In this document: piece by piece, positions 34,016 to 43,288 of the stretch
Numbering within the stretch: position 1 is the first letter of the stretch
Layout: every line of letters starts with the position of its first letter
From: Geobacter sp.
Lineage (GTDB): Bacteria > Desulfobacterota > Desulfuromonadia > Geobacterales > Geobacteraceae
DNA length: 64,000 nt
Assembly (NCBI GenBank): GCA_003490025.1
Contig: DNJC01000093.1
Span: 16,011 to 80,010 of the forward strand
Direction: 5' to 3'
Translations under genes and position numbers: made by a program
Notes under the pieces: model-generated
Told to the model about the DNA's origin: nothing
Seen by the model: only the letters and a program-made list of their open reading frames with translations
Databases searched by the model: none

Positions 34016-35755
34016 CTAGGGGAGCACCTCCAGAAATGATGGGTCTGTGAAAGTCCCATCGGTTGTCAATCCGCGGATCCGGTAATACTTCTGCAGTTCC
34101 TCTTCGAAGCGGACCCGGTCGAGGGGCGGCACGTCGATCCCTTCTCCTGCGCTTCCCGCCTCGCTGAAGAACCTTTCCGGCAGCGCGTCGTCCGCGCGGT
34201 CGAAGCCGTTCTCGCAGTTGTAGAAACGCTCGGTCAGATAGATCCGCTCCCCTATGGCCTTGAGCGATTCCGGGCCGTACTCGACGCCGGTCACCGCGGA
34301 GAGGAGTTCGCCGTATTCCTCAAGGGTCGCGCCGAAGAAGGCGAACTTGCAGGCGACCAGCGAGTCGACGGCGGCATTGACGTCCTCGGCGATCTTGATG
34401 ATGCGGGCCTTGCCGGAGAAGGAGAAGCGGTCGGTCGGCACCGGCTTTCTCAGGATCTCGTGCGAGATGGGATAGGCGCGCAGGTGGCAGCCGCCGCGGT
34501 TGGAGGTGACGTAGGCGAGCGCCATGCCGTAGGCGCCGCGCGGGTCGTAGGCGGGAAGCTCCAGCGACTTGACGCTCATGGACAACTCGGGTTTCCCCAG
34601 TTCCTGCGCCACCCTGCGTGAACCAAGGGCGAGGAGTTCCCCCTCCCCGCGCCTCGACGCGATCTCCCATAGCAGGGAAGCGACCTCGGCGGGATCGGGA
34701 AAGCGTCCCCTGGCCTCACCGAAGGCCGAGAGCGTAGCGGCGGCGGAGATGGTGTCCATGCCGAGCTCGTTGCAGAGCGTGTTGGCCCGGACGATGGCGT
34801 GCAGGTCGGAGTTGCCGTTGAGCGCGCCGAAATGGTTCACCGTCTCGTACTCGGGAAGCGGCTCCCCCTTGTCGCTGCTCTTCTTGCACTGGATCGGGCA
34901 GCCGTAGCACCCTTCCTTCCTGGCCCCGCACTCCCTGCGGATCGAGGGGCCGGAGTAGTTCCCCGATTCGGCGAAGAAGGTGGACCTGAAGTTCTCAGTG
35001 GGCGCCATCCGCCTCTGGGCCATCAGGTCGACCAGCGCGGGGGTTCCGTACTCGGCGATGCCGAGTTCGCCGAAGATGACGGGCGAGGCGCGGAAAAGGC
35101 GCATCACGTCGGCCCGGGCCGCGTCGAAGCGTTCCCTGTCGGCAACGCCGGTCACGCCGGAGCCCTGCACCGTGATCGCCTTCAGCCCCTTGGCGCCCAT
35201 GACCGCGCCGAGCCCCCCCCTGCCGATGGAGTTGCCCTCCCCCATCATGATGTTGGCGAAGAGGACACCGTTCTCGCCGGCGGGACCTATGGCGGTGACG
35301 CTCCCCCGTTCCTTGAGGGAGGCGACCGTCTCCTTGATCCCCTTCCCCCAAAGCGCGCCGGCCGGAAGGATCTCCGCGCGCGTGTCGTCGATGGCGAGAA
35401 AAACCGGCTGCGCGCTCTTGCCCGTGATGGAGATGGCGTCCAGACCCGCGGCCTTTATCCGCCAGGCGAAACGCCCCCCGGCGGAGCAGTCGTAGATGGT
35501 GCCGGTGAGGGGAGAGCGGGTCACGCAGGCGAGGCGGGCCGAGGTGGGCGAGGTCGTGCCGCAGAGCGGGCCGACGGCGAAGATGAGCGGGATTTCCGGA
35601 TCGAACGGGTCGAGGCGGAAGAAGTCGCGCATCAGGCGGACGCCCAGGCCGCGACCGCCGAGGTAGGCGTGCAGCAACTCCGTCGGTATCTCCTCCCGGC
35701 GGCAGCTGCCATCAGTCAGGTTGACATGCAGTATTTTCCCGGTCCAGCCGTGCAT
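34016..35755 (-). CDS. Aldehyde:ferredoxin oxidoreductase family protein (tungsten)
   Basis: 579 residues. Oxidises aldehydes to acids with ferredoxin as acceptor, using a tungsten-bis-pterin and a 4Fe-4S cluster. GWTGKILHVNLTDGS start; pterin-binding TSARLACVTRSPLTG and GRGGLGAVMGAKGLKAI; cluster ligands CYGCPIQCKK with the fourth Cys expected near TSNRGGCHLRAYP. Slightly shorter than the archaeal enzymes but complete. The start at 35755 lies next to the heptamer array; GGGGGGGG before the ATG gives only a rough ribosome site. Confidence 0.9.
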   Translation of the reverse strand: MHGWTGKILHVNLTDGSCRREEIPTELLHAYLGGRGLGVRLMRDFFRLDPFDPEIPLIFAVGPLCGTTSPTSARLACVTRSPLTGTIYDCSAGGRFAWRIKAAGLDAISITGKSAQPVFLAIDDTRAEILPAGALWGKGIKETVASLKERGSVTAIGPAGENGVLFANIMMGEGNSIGRGGLGAVMGAKGLKAITVQGSGVTGVADRERFDAARADVMRLFRASPVIFGELGIAEYGTPALVDLMAQRRMAPTENFRSTFFAESGNYSGPSIRRECGARKEGCYGCPIQCKKSSDKGEPLPEYETVNHFGALNGNSDLHAIVRANTLCNELGMDTISAAATLSAFGEARGRFPDPAEVASLLWEIASRRGEGELLALGSRRVAQELGKPELSMSVKSLELPAYDPRGAYGMALAYVTSNRGGCHLRAYPISHEILRKPVPTDRFSFSGKARIIKIAEDVNAAVDSLVACKFAFFGATLEEYGELLSAVTGVEYGPESLKAIGERIYLTERFYNCENGFDRADDALPERFFSEAGSAGEGIDVPPLDRVRFEEELQKYYRIRGLTTDGTFTDPSFLEVLP

Positions 35756-35770
35756 ACCCCCCCAGAGGCT

Positions 35771-35994
35771 GTTGAACGTTCAACGTTCAACGTTCAAGGT
35801 TCAACGTTCAAGGTTCAACGTTCAAGGTTCAACGTTCAAGGTTCAACGTTCAAGGTTCAAGGTTCAACGTTGGAGATTCGAAAAGCCGTTCGCTACCACC
35901 TCAGCCAATAGGGGTAACTTTGAACGTTGAACGCTGAACATTGAACGGCCTTGGGGTAACTTTGAACGTTGAACGCTGAACATTGAACGGCCTT
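35771..35994. repeat. Heptamer array and tandem 42-bp repeat between manC and AOR gene
   Basis: Left part (35771-35871): about 14 units of GTTCAAC/GTTCAAG. Right part: a 42-bp unit beginning GGGGTAACTTTGAACGTTGA present twice in perfect tandem (35911-35952, 35953-35994). The right part contains GTTGAAC units, the inverted form of the left heptamer. The last base touches the manC stop codon. A second such structure lies at 38.4 kb. Confidence 0.92.
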
Positions 35995-37067
35995 TAAAGC
36001 AGCTCGTTTTTCCCCAACCTCTCCAGTTCCTCGACCACCTTCTTGACGTCCTGTGCGGCGGACTTGGCGCAGACCAGCACCGCGTCGGGCGTGTCGACAA
36101 CTACCAGGTCCTGCACCCCCACGAAGGCAACCATTTTGTCGTTGCCGTAGGCAAGACAGCCGTTCGACCCGACGGAGACGGTCCCCTTGGCGTTGATGAC
36201 CACATGGCCGTCGCCATCGGCTTCCATCACCTCCGGCAACGCACTCCAGGAACCGACGTCACTCCAGCCAAACGACGCCGGGATCACCTGGACATCCTGC
36301 GCCTTCTCCATGACGCCGAAATCGATGGACTCCCCCTTGATGTCGCCGTAGATCTCGGCAATCTGCGGCTTGAGGTCGGAGAGTTCCCACATCTCGGACT
36401 CAAAGGTGAGCTTCGCCAGCGCGGCGGAAAGCTCGGGCATGAAACTGGCGATCTGGTCCAGGATGGTGCAGGCGCCCCAGACGAACATGCCTGAGTTCCA
36501 GTAGAACCGCCCGGTGGCGAGGAACTCCAGGGCACGCTCGACGTTCGGCTTTTCCACGAAGCGAAGCACTGCCGCAGGCGTCCCGACGCCGGCGGATGCA
36601 GCCTCGATGTAGCCATAGCCGGTCTCCGGGCGGGTCGGCGTGATGCCGAGCGTGACCAGGCTCCCCCCCTCCGCCACGGAGCGCGCAGCGTCCAGGGTCT
36701 TCCGGAAGGTCTCCTCGTCGACTATGTAGTGGTCCGCCGGCAAGACCGCCATGATACCGTCCGGATCGAATCGCGCGATCATGGAGGCGGCCAGGCCTAT
36801 GGCAGGCGCCGTATTGCGCCCCACCGGCTCCTCGATGACGTCTACCGGCACACCCTCGATATACGCCAGCTGGTTCCGCGTTTCGGCCGCCTGGAGCGCG
36901 TTCGTGATCACCATGACACGCTTGGGGCGCATCGGGATGACACGCTCGACGGTACGCTGCAGCATCGACTTCCCGCCGAAGACCGACATCAGTTGTTTGG
37001 GAGTGCTCTTGCGTGAAAGCGGCCAGAACCTGGTGCCTGACCCGCCAGCCAGGATGACGATATACAT
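35994..37067 (-). CDS. manC: Mannose-1-phosphate guanylyltransferase
   Basis: Makes GDP-mannose from mannose-1-P and GTP. 357 residues: YIVILAGGSGTRFWPLSRKS (nucleotide-binding), GRNTAPAIGLAA, VLPADHYI, metal and sugar contacts in RPETGYGYIEA and FVEKPN, and SFGWSDVGSW. Only the nucleotidyltransferase part is present; the isomerase cupin that is fused in bifunctional enzymes is the next gene upstream. ATG at 37067 with AAAGGAGTTGACC. Confidence 0.93.
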   Translation of the reverse strand: MYIVILAGGSGTRFWPLSRKSTPKQLMSVFGGKSMLQRTVERVIPMRPKRVMVITNALQAAETRNQLAYIEGVPVDVIEEPVGRNTAPAIGLAASMIARFDPDGIMAVLPADHYIVDEETFRKTLDAARSVAEGGSLVTLGITPTRPETGYGYIEAASAGVGTPAAVLRFVEKPNVERALEFLATGRFYWNSGMFVWGACTILDQIASFMPELSAALAKLTFESEMWELSDLKPQIAEIYGDIKGESIDFGVMEKAQDVQVIPASFGWSDVGSWSALPEVMEADGDGHVVINAKGTVSVGSNGCLAYGNDKMVAFVGVQDLVVVDTPDAVLVCAKSAAQDVKKVVEELERLGKNELL

Positions 37068-37166
37068 GGTCAACTCCTTTAAATACCGCGCCAGGACCGG
37101 CTGGAGGTGTACCGGAAGAGCCGAAACGGCTCATGAACGGGAGACCAGGCCGGACGGAATCCTCGT

Positions 37167-37550
37167 CTATACGATCGGTTCGATCGTTTCGACCGGCTCC
37201 AAGGCAGTTTCCACACGGTGGTAGTCGTCCTGGAAACGGACGATATCGTCCTCTCCCAGGTACTCGCCGCTTTGCACCTCGATGATGATCAGGGGTATCA
37301 CACCCGGGTTCTCCAGGCGGTGGTTCGACCCGATCGGGATGAAGGTGGATTCGTTGATGTTGACGATGCGCACGCTGTCGCCGCAGGTGACCTTTGCCGT
37401 GCCGGACACCACGATCCAGTGCTCGCTTCTGTGGTGATGCATCTGCAGGGAGAGACGCTGGCCCGGCAGGACTTCGATCCGCTTGATCTTGTAACCGCTG
37501 TTTTCGTCGAGGACCGTATAGGTGCCCCAGGGACGCTCGCCGCGTTCCAT
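37167..37550 (-). CDS. Mannose-6-phosphate isomerase, type II cupin domain
   Basis: 127 residues equal to the C-terminal domain of bifunctional ManC/AlgA: ERPWGTYTVLDENSGYKIKR, metal ligands in LSLQMHHHRSEHWIVVSGTA, and IPIGSNHRLENPG. Converts fructose-6-P to mannose-6-P. Stand-alone versions of this domain are seen in some bacteria. GGAGGTCATGC in front of the ATG. Located between manC and the rhamnose reductase in the same direction. Confidence 0.87.
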   Translation of the reverse strand: MERGERPWGTYTVLDENSGYKIKRIEVLPGQRLSLQMHHHRSEHWIVVSGTAKVTCGDSVRIVNINESTFIPIGSNHRLENPGVIPLIIIEVQSGEYLGEDDIVRFQDDYHRVETALEPVETIEPIV

Positions 37551-37571
37551 GCATGACCTCCAGGGTGTCTG

Positions 37572-38402
37572 TTATTCCGGACGCAGTTCCAGGTAGCGCT
37601 TCAGGGCATCCTGCCACGGCTGCGGCACGAACCCGGTGTCCTGAACCAGCTTGCCGCAGTCCAGGGTAGAATAGAGCGGCCGCGGCGCCGGGCGGCCGAG
37701 TTCGGAGGTGCTCATCGGTTTCACTGCGACGTCGAGCCCCGCCAGACGGAAGATCTCCCTGGCGAAGCCGTTCCAGGAGACGAAGCCGGAGTTTGCCGCG
37801 TGGTAGGTGCCGCTGCACCCCTTGTCGAGGAGCGCCTTGATCGACAGCGCCAGGTCGCAGGTCCAGGTCGGTGAGCCAATCTGGTCGTCCACCACGGAGA
37901 GCTCCTTTCTATCGGCGGCCAGCTTCAGCATGGTCTCCACGAAGTTCTTGCCGCCGTGGCCGTAAAGCCACTGGGTCCGGACGACCAGGTGATCCGGGTT
38001 GAACCAGGTGTTCATCTCGCCGGCCAGCTTCGACTCGCCGTAGATGCTCAGAGGGGCGGCCAGATCATCCTCGAGGTAAGGAGTCCCTTTCTTGCCGTCG
38101 AAGATGTAGTCGGTGCTCACCTGCACCAGCTTGGCGCCGATCTCCCTGGTGACCATCGCCAGGTGCGCGACCCCCTCTCCGTTCACCATCATCGCCTGTT
38201 CCGTGTTGCTCTCACAGCCGTCCACGTCCGTGTAGGCAGCCGCGTTGATCACCACAGCAGGTTTCAGGGTGAGCAGCACCCGCTGAACCGAATCGAGGTC
38301 CGTGATGTCGATCTCGTCAACATCCACCCCGCGCGCGGCGCCGTCGTAAAGCGCCATCAGTTCCTTCCCGAGCATCCCCTTGTGACCAACTACCAGTATC
38401 AT
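37572..38402 (-). CDS. rfbD: dTDP-4-dehydrorhamnose reductase
   Basis: Last step of dTDP-L-rhamnose synthesis. 276 residues, SDR fold: VVGHKGMLGKEL (NAD(P) site), NAAAYTDVDGCE, VSTDYIFDGKKGTPYLEDD, YGESKLAGE with the Tyr-Lys pair, VVRTQWLYG. ATG at 38402 with TTTTGGAGGTTTCG in front. rfbB precedes it; rfbA and rfbC are not in this window. Confidence 0.94.
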   Translation of the reverse strand: MILVVGHKGMLGKELMALYDGAARGVDVDEIDITDLDSVQRVLLTLKPAVVINAAAYTDVDGCESNTEQAMMVNGEGVAHLAMVTREIGAKLVQVSTDYIFDGKKGTPYLEDDLAAPLSIYGESKLAGEMNTWFNPDHLVVRTQWLYGHGGKNFVETMLKLAADRKELSVVDDQIGSPTWTCDLALSIKALLDKGCSGTYHAANSGFVSWNGFAREIFRLAGLDVAVKPMSTSELGRPAPRPLYSTLDCGKLVQDTGFVPQPWQDALKRYLELRPE

Positions 38403-38429
38403 CGAAACCTCCAAAAACAGGAAAGACGA

Positions 38430-38546
38430 TCAACGTTCAACGTTCAACGTTCAACGTTCAAGGTTCAAGGTTCACGGTTGGAGAACTTCTTCAGGACAGC
38501 CGTACTCCCGATCAAACGCTGAACGCTGAACATTGAACATTGAACT
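38430..38546. repeat. Second heptamer array between rfbD and rfbB
   Basis: Left: about six to seven GTTCAAC/GTTCAAG units (38430-38475) ending GGTTGGAGA, the same junction as in the first array. Right: GAACGCTGAACGCTGAACAT, then TGAACATTGAAC (38513-38546), the inverted type. It fills most of the 149-bp gap and starts a few bases after the rfbB stop codon. Confidence 0.88.
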
Positions 38547-38551
38547 GTTTT

Positions 38552-39619
38552 TTACCTCTCGCCGTACTGCCTCTCGTAGTACTCGCGGTAGGAACCGGAG
38601 ACCACCTCTTCGACCCACTCCTGGTGCGCCAGATACCAGTCTATGGTCTCGGCGATCCCCACCTCGAACGTGTAGGCCGGCTCCCAGCCAAGCTCCCGCT
38701 TCAGCTTGGAAGCGTCTATCGCATAACGTCTGTCGTGACCGGCGCGGTCCTTGACGAAGGTGATCAGCCCCCTGTTCTCGCCGGGAGAGCGGCCCAGCCG
38801 CTGGTCCAGCAGGTCACAAACCAGGTTGACGATGTCGATGTTCTTCCACTCGTTGTTCCCGCCGATGTTGAATATCTCCCCCGGCTTCCCGAGCTTCAGG
38901 ACCCGCTCGATCGCGGCGGAGTGGTCCTTGACGTGGAGCCAGTCGCGCACGTTCAGTCCGTCGCCGTACACCGGCAGAGGACGCCGCTTCATGATGTTGT
39001 GGATCATGAGGGGAATCAGCTTCTCGGGGAAGTGGTAGGGTCCGTAGTTGTTGGAGCAGCGCGTATTGAGCGTCGGGAACTGGTAGGTCTCGTGGTAGGC
39101 GCGCACCAGGAGGTCCGCACCCGCCTTGCTGGCCGAATACGGCGAGTTCGGGGCCAGGGGGGTCTCCTCGGTGAAGTATCCCTCCGGCCCGAGGCTGCCG
39201 TACACCTCGTCCGTCGAGACCTGCAGGAACCGGAACTCAGGCGTGTTCTGCGCGTGCAGGCGGCTCGCCTCCAGCAGGGTCTGAGTCCCCAGCACGTTGG
39301 TCCTGACGAAGATCTCGGGGCCGGTGATGGAGCGGTCGACATGGGACTCGGCCGCGAAATGGACCACGGCTTCGATCCGTTCCTCGGCAAGGAGCTTCTC
39401 GACCAGGGGGCCGTCGCAGATGTCCCCCTTGACGAAACGATAATCGGGGTTCCCCTCGACGCCGGTCAGGTTCTTCAGGTTCCCCGCATAGGTCAGGATG
39501 TCGAGGTTGACGACACGGCAGCCGGGATTGCCGGGCATGAAGTGGTTGATGAAATTGGAACCGATGAACCCAGCCCCCCCCGTTACCAGGATCGAGGTAG
39601 GGATAAATTTCTCCTGCAT
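38552..39619 (-). CDS. rfbB: dTDP-glucose 4,6-dehydratase
   Basis: 355 residues. ILVTGGAGFIGSNFINHFMP (NAD site), HFAAESHVDRSI, the active-site QVSTDEVYG (Asp-Glu), and YSASKAGADLL (Tyr-Lys). GDGLNVRDWLHV is typical. Supplies the 4-keto-6-deoxy sugar for rhamnose. ATG at 39619 with GCGGAGGTTAC in front. First gene of the sugar-nucleotide set on this strand. Confidence 0.95.
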   Translation of the reverse strand: MQEKFIPTSILVTGGAGFIGSNFINHFMPGNPGCRVVNLDILTYAGNLKNLTGVEGNPDYRFVKGDICDGPLVEKLLAEERIEAVVHFAAESHVDRSITGPEIFVRTNVLGTQTLLEASRLHAQNTPEFRFLQVSTDEVYGSLGPEGYFTEETPLAPNSPYSASKAGADLLVRAYHETYQFPTLNTRCSNNYGPYHFPEKLIPLMIHNIMKRRPLPVYGDGLNVRDWLHVKDHSAAIERVLKLGKPGEIFNIGGNNEWKNIDIVNLVCDLLDQRLGRSPGENRGLITFVKDRAGHDRRYAIDASKLKRELGWEPAYTFEVGIAETIDWYLAHQEWVEEVVSGSYREYYERQYGER

Positions 39620-39762
39620 GTAACCTCCGCGAGCCGCAAAGCGTTTCATTGGGATTGCCGCCGGGCCGGCAGTTTCGGCCCGATCATTCTTGATACACCG
39701 CTAAAAGCGATTGTGTCAACTTCTTAGCACTGGCGGGGGGGGTAAAACGACCCTGAAGCAGC

Positions 39763-41814
39763 TCAGAAGGTCCGCACCGGGCCGAGTCCCCCGAGGCCCG
39801 CCAGGGTGAAGTTGACCGTGAACTCCTGGTTGTCGGGGATGGTGCGGGTGCCGACCCTGTCGATGTAGGCAAAGGTGACACTCCAGCACTGGCGCCTGTA
39901 CTCGATGGCGTAGCGTGATTCGAGGAAGCCCCCCTTGTCCAGCGAGTAGCGGCCGAGCAGGTCCGCCGTCACCTGGCTTCCCAGCGGGAATACGAAACGC
40001 CCCTCCAGGTAATCGAGCTGGTCCCGGCTGTAGCGGTACCGGGCCGTGACCGCGTTGCGCCCCTCCCCTTTCACCTCCACCCCGGCGTTGGCGGTGGAAA
40101 CGGTCCCGTCCTGCGTGTTGTAGCGGCCGTCGAGGGAGAGGGAGAAATTCTTCTCCGGCGTCACCACACCCTCCAGCATCAGGTCCGTGACCCGGTGTCC
40201 CTCGTCGACCAGGGTGAGCAGGTCGCGGCGCTCCCCGGAGAACTGGTACCCCTGCGAGAGCTTCAGGTAGAGCAGGTCACGGTACTCGTCCTCACCCCCT
40301 TCCCTGGCGTACTTGCCGGTCAAGGTGCTGGCGAGCGAGAAGGTGGCCGCGCTTCCCCCCAGTACCCGGTCGCCGTAGTCGAAGAAGGGGACGTCATCGT
40401 CGCGCCGCTTCTGAACGTAACCGTACTCGAGGGAGGGGACCAGCAGGTGGCGCATCCGCCCCTCCCAGACGCGCTGCAGCGGCAGCGACAGGGTCGCCCC
40501 GGCATCGGCCTGGCCGACCTGCCGGTAACCGCTCTCCGCGGGGGTCCACTGCGTCAGGTACAGGCGCTGACGGTAGCCGCCGTAGAGGGAGAGGTCGAGG
40601 AGTCCGGCCGGCTTCTGGTACGCGGCGAGCCGCGGGTGCAGTTCGAGGCGCTGGCCCGTCACCCCCTCCTCCCGTTGGAAATTGGTGTAGCCGGAATCCA
40701 TGGAAAAGATGAGGGGCCCCAGCTTTTCGCCCGCAGCGATGAACCCCAGGGTCGGCAGTCTCTGCAGTGTTACGTCGTTGTTCGGCCCCTCCAGGTCCTG
40801 GGTGTAGCGGACCTCGCCGGTCAGGGCGTAGCGCTCCCACCTGCGGTCGAAGGAGGCGGTCGACTCCAGGAGCTGCCTGTTGTAGTCCCCGGAGAACTCG
40901 CCGTAATCCTTGTAGTAGTTGCGGTCCGAGATCAGGTTGATGGTGGACGCCAGGGTCAGGTTCGGCGTCAGCAATTCCAGGTGCTTTTGCTGCAACTCTC
41001 CCCTGAAGCCGGACTCGTTGGTGTCATAGATGCCGAATGCCTGGAGGCGTCCCTCGCTGCCGTGCTGCCTCATGTAGCGGTAATCGACCCCGGCTCCCAC
41101 GCCCCTGGAACTCTCCAGGTCGAGGTCGAAGGTGGCGTCCTGGCTGGGACTGATGACCCAGTAATAAGGCTGGTCGAGATAGAACCCCTTCTTGTTCGAG
41201 TGCCCGAGTTTTGGAATGAGCAGGCCCGACTGCCGCTCCGTATTGGCGGGAAAGACCAGGTAAGGGGTGTAGAGGAGCGGGACGTCGCCGACGTAGAAGA
41301 CGGCATCTTTTGCCGTGGCGAACTCGTCCAGGGTCACCTTCACCTTGCGCGCCTCGAATCTCCAGCTCGGCTTGTCCCCTTCGCAGGTGGTGAAGCTGCC
41401 GCGCTCCATCCGGTAATCTTGCGCCCCGGTCTTCTCAAGGCGCTCGGTGCGCACCCGGAAGTTGGACTTCTTGATGAAGAGTTCCCCGTTCAGGAGTTCC
41501 CCGTGCTGGGAAAGGAGGTTCAGCGAGAGGCGCTCCCCCTTCAGGGTGTCTTCCCCCTTTTCAAGGAAGACCCCCCCCTGGGCAACGGCGTCGCCGGTGA
41601 GCCTGCGGTAGACGACGCTGTCCGCCAGCAGCAAGACCCCCTCCTGGGTGATCTTCACGTTCCCCTGCGCGCTGTAGCTGTCGGACGGGACATCCACCGA
41701 GAGGGTGTCCGCCTCGAGGGTCGCCTCCTTCTCGGCGGCCGCGGGTTCCCCCTGCGCGAGCGCCGCGGCAAGGAGCAGATATGTGAGGAGCCGTCTGGCT
41801 CTTGCAGGTTTCAT
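39763..41814 (-). CDS. lptD: LPS-assembly outer membrane protein LptD
   Basis: Inserts lipopolysaccharide into the outer leaflet with LptE. 683 residues: signal peptide with cleavage near ALAQGEPAAA, then the OstA/LptA-like beta-jellyroll (EADTLSVDVPSDSYSAQGNV, LLADSVVYRR) over residues 30-190, and a long beta-barrel ending in a C-terminal Phe (GPVRTF), the BAM signal. Shorter than E. coli LptD (784) but in the range for deltaproteobacteria. folC is immediately upstream on the same strand. Confidence 0.9.
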   Translation of the reverse strand: MKPARARRLLTYLLLAAALAQGEPAAAEKEATLEADTLSVDVPSDSYSAQGNVKITQEGVLLLADSVVYRRLTGDAVAQGGVFLEKGEDTLKGERLSLNLLSQHGELLNGELFIKKSNFRVRTERLEKTGAQDYRMERGSFTTCEGDKPSWRFEARKVKVTLDEFATAKDAVFYVGDVPLLYTPYLVFPANTERQSGLLIPKLGHSNKKGFYLDQPYYWVISPSQDATFDLDLESSRGVGAGVDYRYMRQHGSEGRLQAFGIYDTNESGFRGELQQKHLELLTPNLTLASTINLISDRNYYKDYGEFSGDYNRQLLESTASFDRRWERYALTGEVRYTQDLEGPNNDVTLQRLPTLGFIAAGEKLGPLIFSMDSGYTNFQREEGVTGQRLELHPRLAAYQKPAGLLDLSLYGGYRQRLYLTQWTPAESGYRQVGQADAGATLSLPLQRVWEGRMRHLLVPSLEYGYVQKRRDDDVPFFDYGDRVLGGSAATFSLASTLTGKYAREGGEDEYRDLLYLKLSQGYQFSGERRDLLTLVDEGHRVTDLMLEGVVTPEKNFSLSLDGRYNTQDGTVSTANAGVEVKGEGRNAVTARYRYSRDQLDYLEGRFVFPLGSQVTADLLGRYSLDKGGFLESRYAIEYRRQCWSVTFAYIDRVGTRTIPDNQEFTVNFTLAGLGGLGPVRTF

Positions 41815-41842
41815 CGCACTAGGGTTCCTTGAAAATTATCGT

Positions 41843-43117
41843 TCACCCTCTGAACAGCTGATAGGGACGGGAGAGCAATATCCCCCGCGCCTCTCCGACC
41901 GTGAAGAGGGAGCCGCAGACAAGCACCAGGTCGCCGGGCGCCGCGGCGGCCCGCGCCATGTCGATCCCTTCCGCCACGGAACCGGCCTCCTCGGCGGCGA
42001 CTCCCGCCTCGCGGCAGAAGGAGGCAAGGACGGAGGCCGGGAGGGCACGCTCCAGCGCAGGAGAAACGGCGAAGACACGATCGACCAGCGGCAGGATCGG
42101 AGCCAGGATACCGGCCAATTCCTTGTCCCCCATCACTCCTGCCACCAGCAACAGCCTGTCGCGCGGTATCTCCCGGAGGCTATCGGCCAGGGCAGCCGCC
42201 CCCGCCGGGTTATGGGCGCCATCCAGCAGCACGCGGGGCGCCCCCGGGAAAAGCTCCATCCGGCCGGGCCATCTCGCCTCTTCGATCCCCGACTTCATCG
42301 CCTGCCGCGTCACCGGGAACCCTGCCGCACCGAGCAGTTCAGCCGCGGCGAGCGCCAGTGCGGCGTTGTCGGCCTGGTAGCGCCCGGCCAGCCCGGGGAG
42401 GAGCGAGTCGAGGGTGAGCGCGATGCCGCGGTACCGAAGCCTCCGCTGCTGCCACGACGCCTGGAAATCCTCTCCGCAACGGTACAGCCGCGAACCTATC
42501 TCGACCGCGACCCGGCAGATGGCGCGCTCGGCGTCCGGGTGCTGCCGCGCCGAGAGCATCGGGGTCCCCGGCTTGCAGATACCCGCCTTCTCCGTCGCGA
42601 TCTCCTCCAGAGTGCCGCCGAGGTAATCGGTATGGTCCAGGGAGACCGGGGTGATGGCGCAAAGCATCCCGTTGAAGACGTTGGTGGAGTCGAGCCGTCC
42701 CCCCATTCCCGCCTCGAAGACGGCGATGTCGACACCCTTCTCGGCAAAATAAAGCGCAGCCAGGGCGGTGACTATCTCGAAAAAGGTCGTGTCGGCAGGG
42801 GCCGCCGCCATCACCCGCTCGGCGAGGGTCGCGACCTCGTCCTCGGATACCTCGGCGTCGTCGATGCGGATCCGCTCGGTGAAGGAGATCAGGTGAGGCG
42901 AGGTGAAGAGCCCGGTCCGGTAGCCGCCAGCGCTGAGAATGGAGCTGAGGAAGGAGGCTGTCGACCCCTTGCCGTTGGTGCCGACGACATGAACTGCGGC
43001 GTAGCTGTCCTGCGGGTTGCCGAGGGCGGCAAGAAGCGGGGTGATCCGGGAGAGCCCCGGTTTTATCCCGAACCTGCCCAAGGCGTATATGTGCGCGAGC
43101 GTCTCGGCGTAGGTCAT
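41843..43117 (-). CDS. folC: Bifunctional folylpolyglutamate/dihydrofolate synthase
   Basis: Adds glutamates to folates; Mur-ligase fold. 424 residues: HVVGTNGKGSTASFLSSILS (P-loop), GYRTGLFTSPHLISFTERIR, FEAGMGGRLDSTN, ITPVSLDHTDYLGGTLEEIA, VLLDGAHNPAGAAAL. All family motifs present. Lies between accD and lptD; order accD-folC is common among related bacteria. Confidence 0.94.
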   Translation of the reverse strand: MTYAETLAHIYALGRFGIKPGLSRITPLLAALGNPQDSYAAVHVVGTNGKGSTASFLSSILSAGGYRTGLFTSPHLISFTERIRIDDAEVSEDEVATLAERVMAAAPADTTFFEIVTALAALYFAEKGVDIAVFEAGMGGRLDSTNVFNGMLCAITPVSLDHTDYLGGTLEEIATEKAGICKPGTPMLSARQHPDAERAICRVAVEIGSRLYRCGEDFQASWQQRRLRYRGIALTLDSLLPGLAGRYQADNAALALAAAELLGAAGFPVTRQAMKSGIEEARWPGRMELFPGAPRVLLDGAHNPAGAAALADSLREIPRDRLLLVAGVMGDKELAGILAPILPLVDRVFAVSPALERALPASVLASFCREAGVAAEEAGSVAEGIDMARAAAAPGDLVLVCGSLFTVGEARGILLSRPYQLFRG

Positions 43118-43288
43118 GACAGGCGGGGATTATAGGTAAAGAGCATGAAAAAGTCCATACAATTGGGGGCACGAGCGGAGCGGATTGAGGTCCAGGTTCA
43201 GGGTGGCAGAAGGCGATAAAAAGAAAGGTTAAGGTGTATGAAAGGGAGCCCTCTCTACCTTAACCTTTCCTTGACCGGATCAGGCCAC

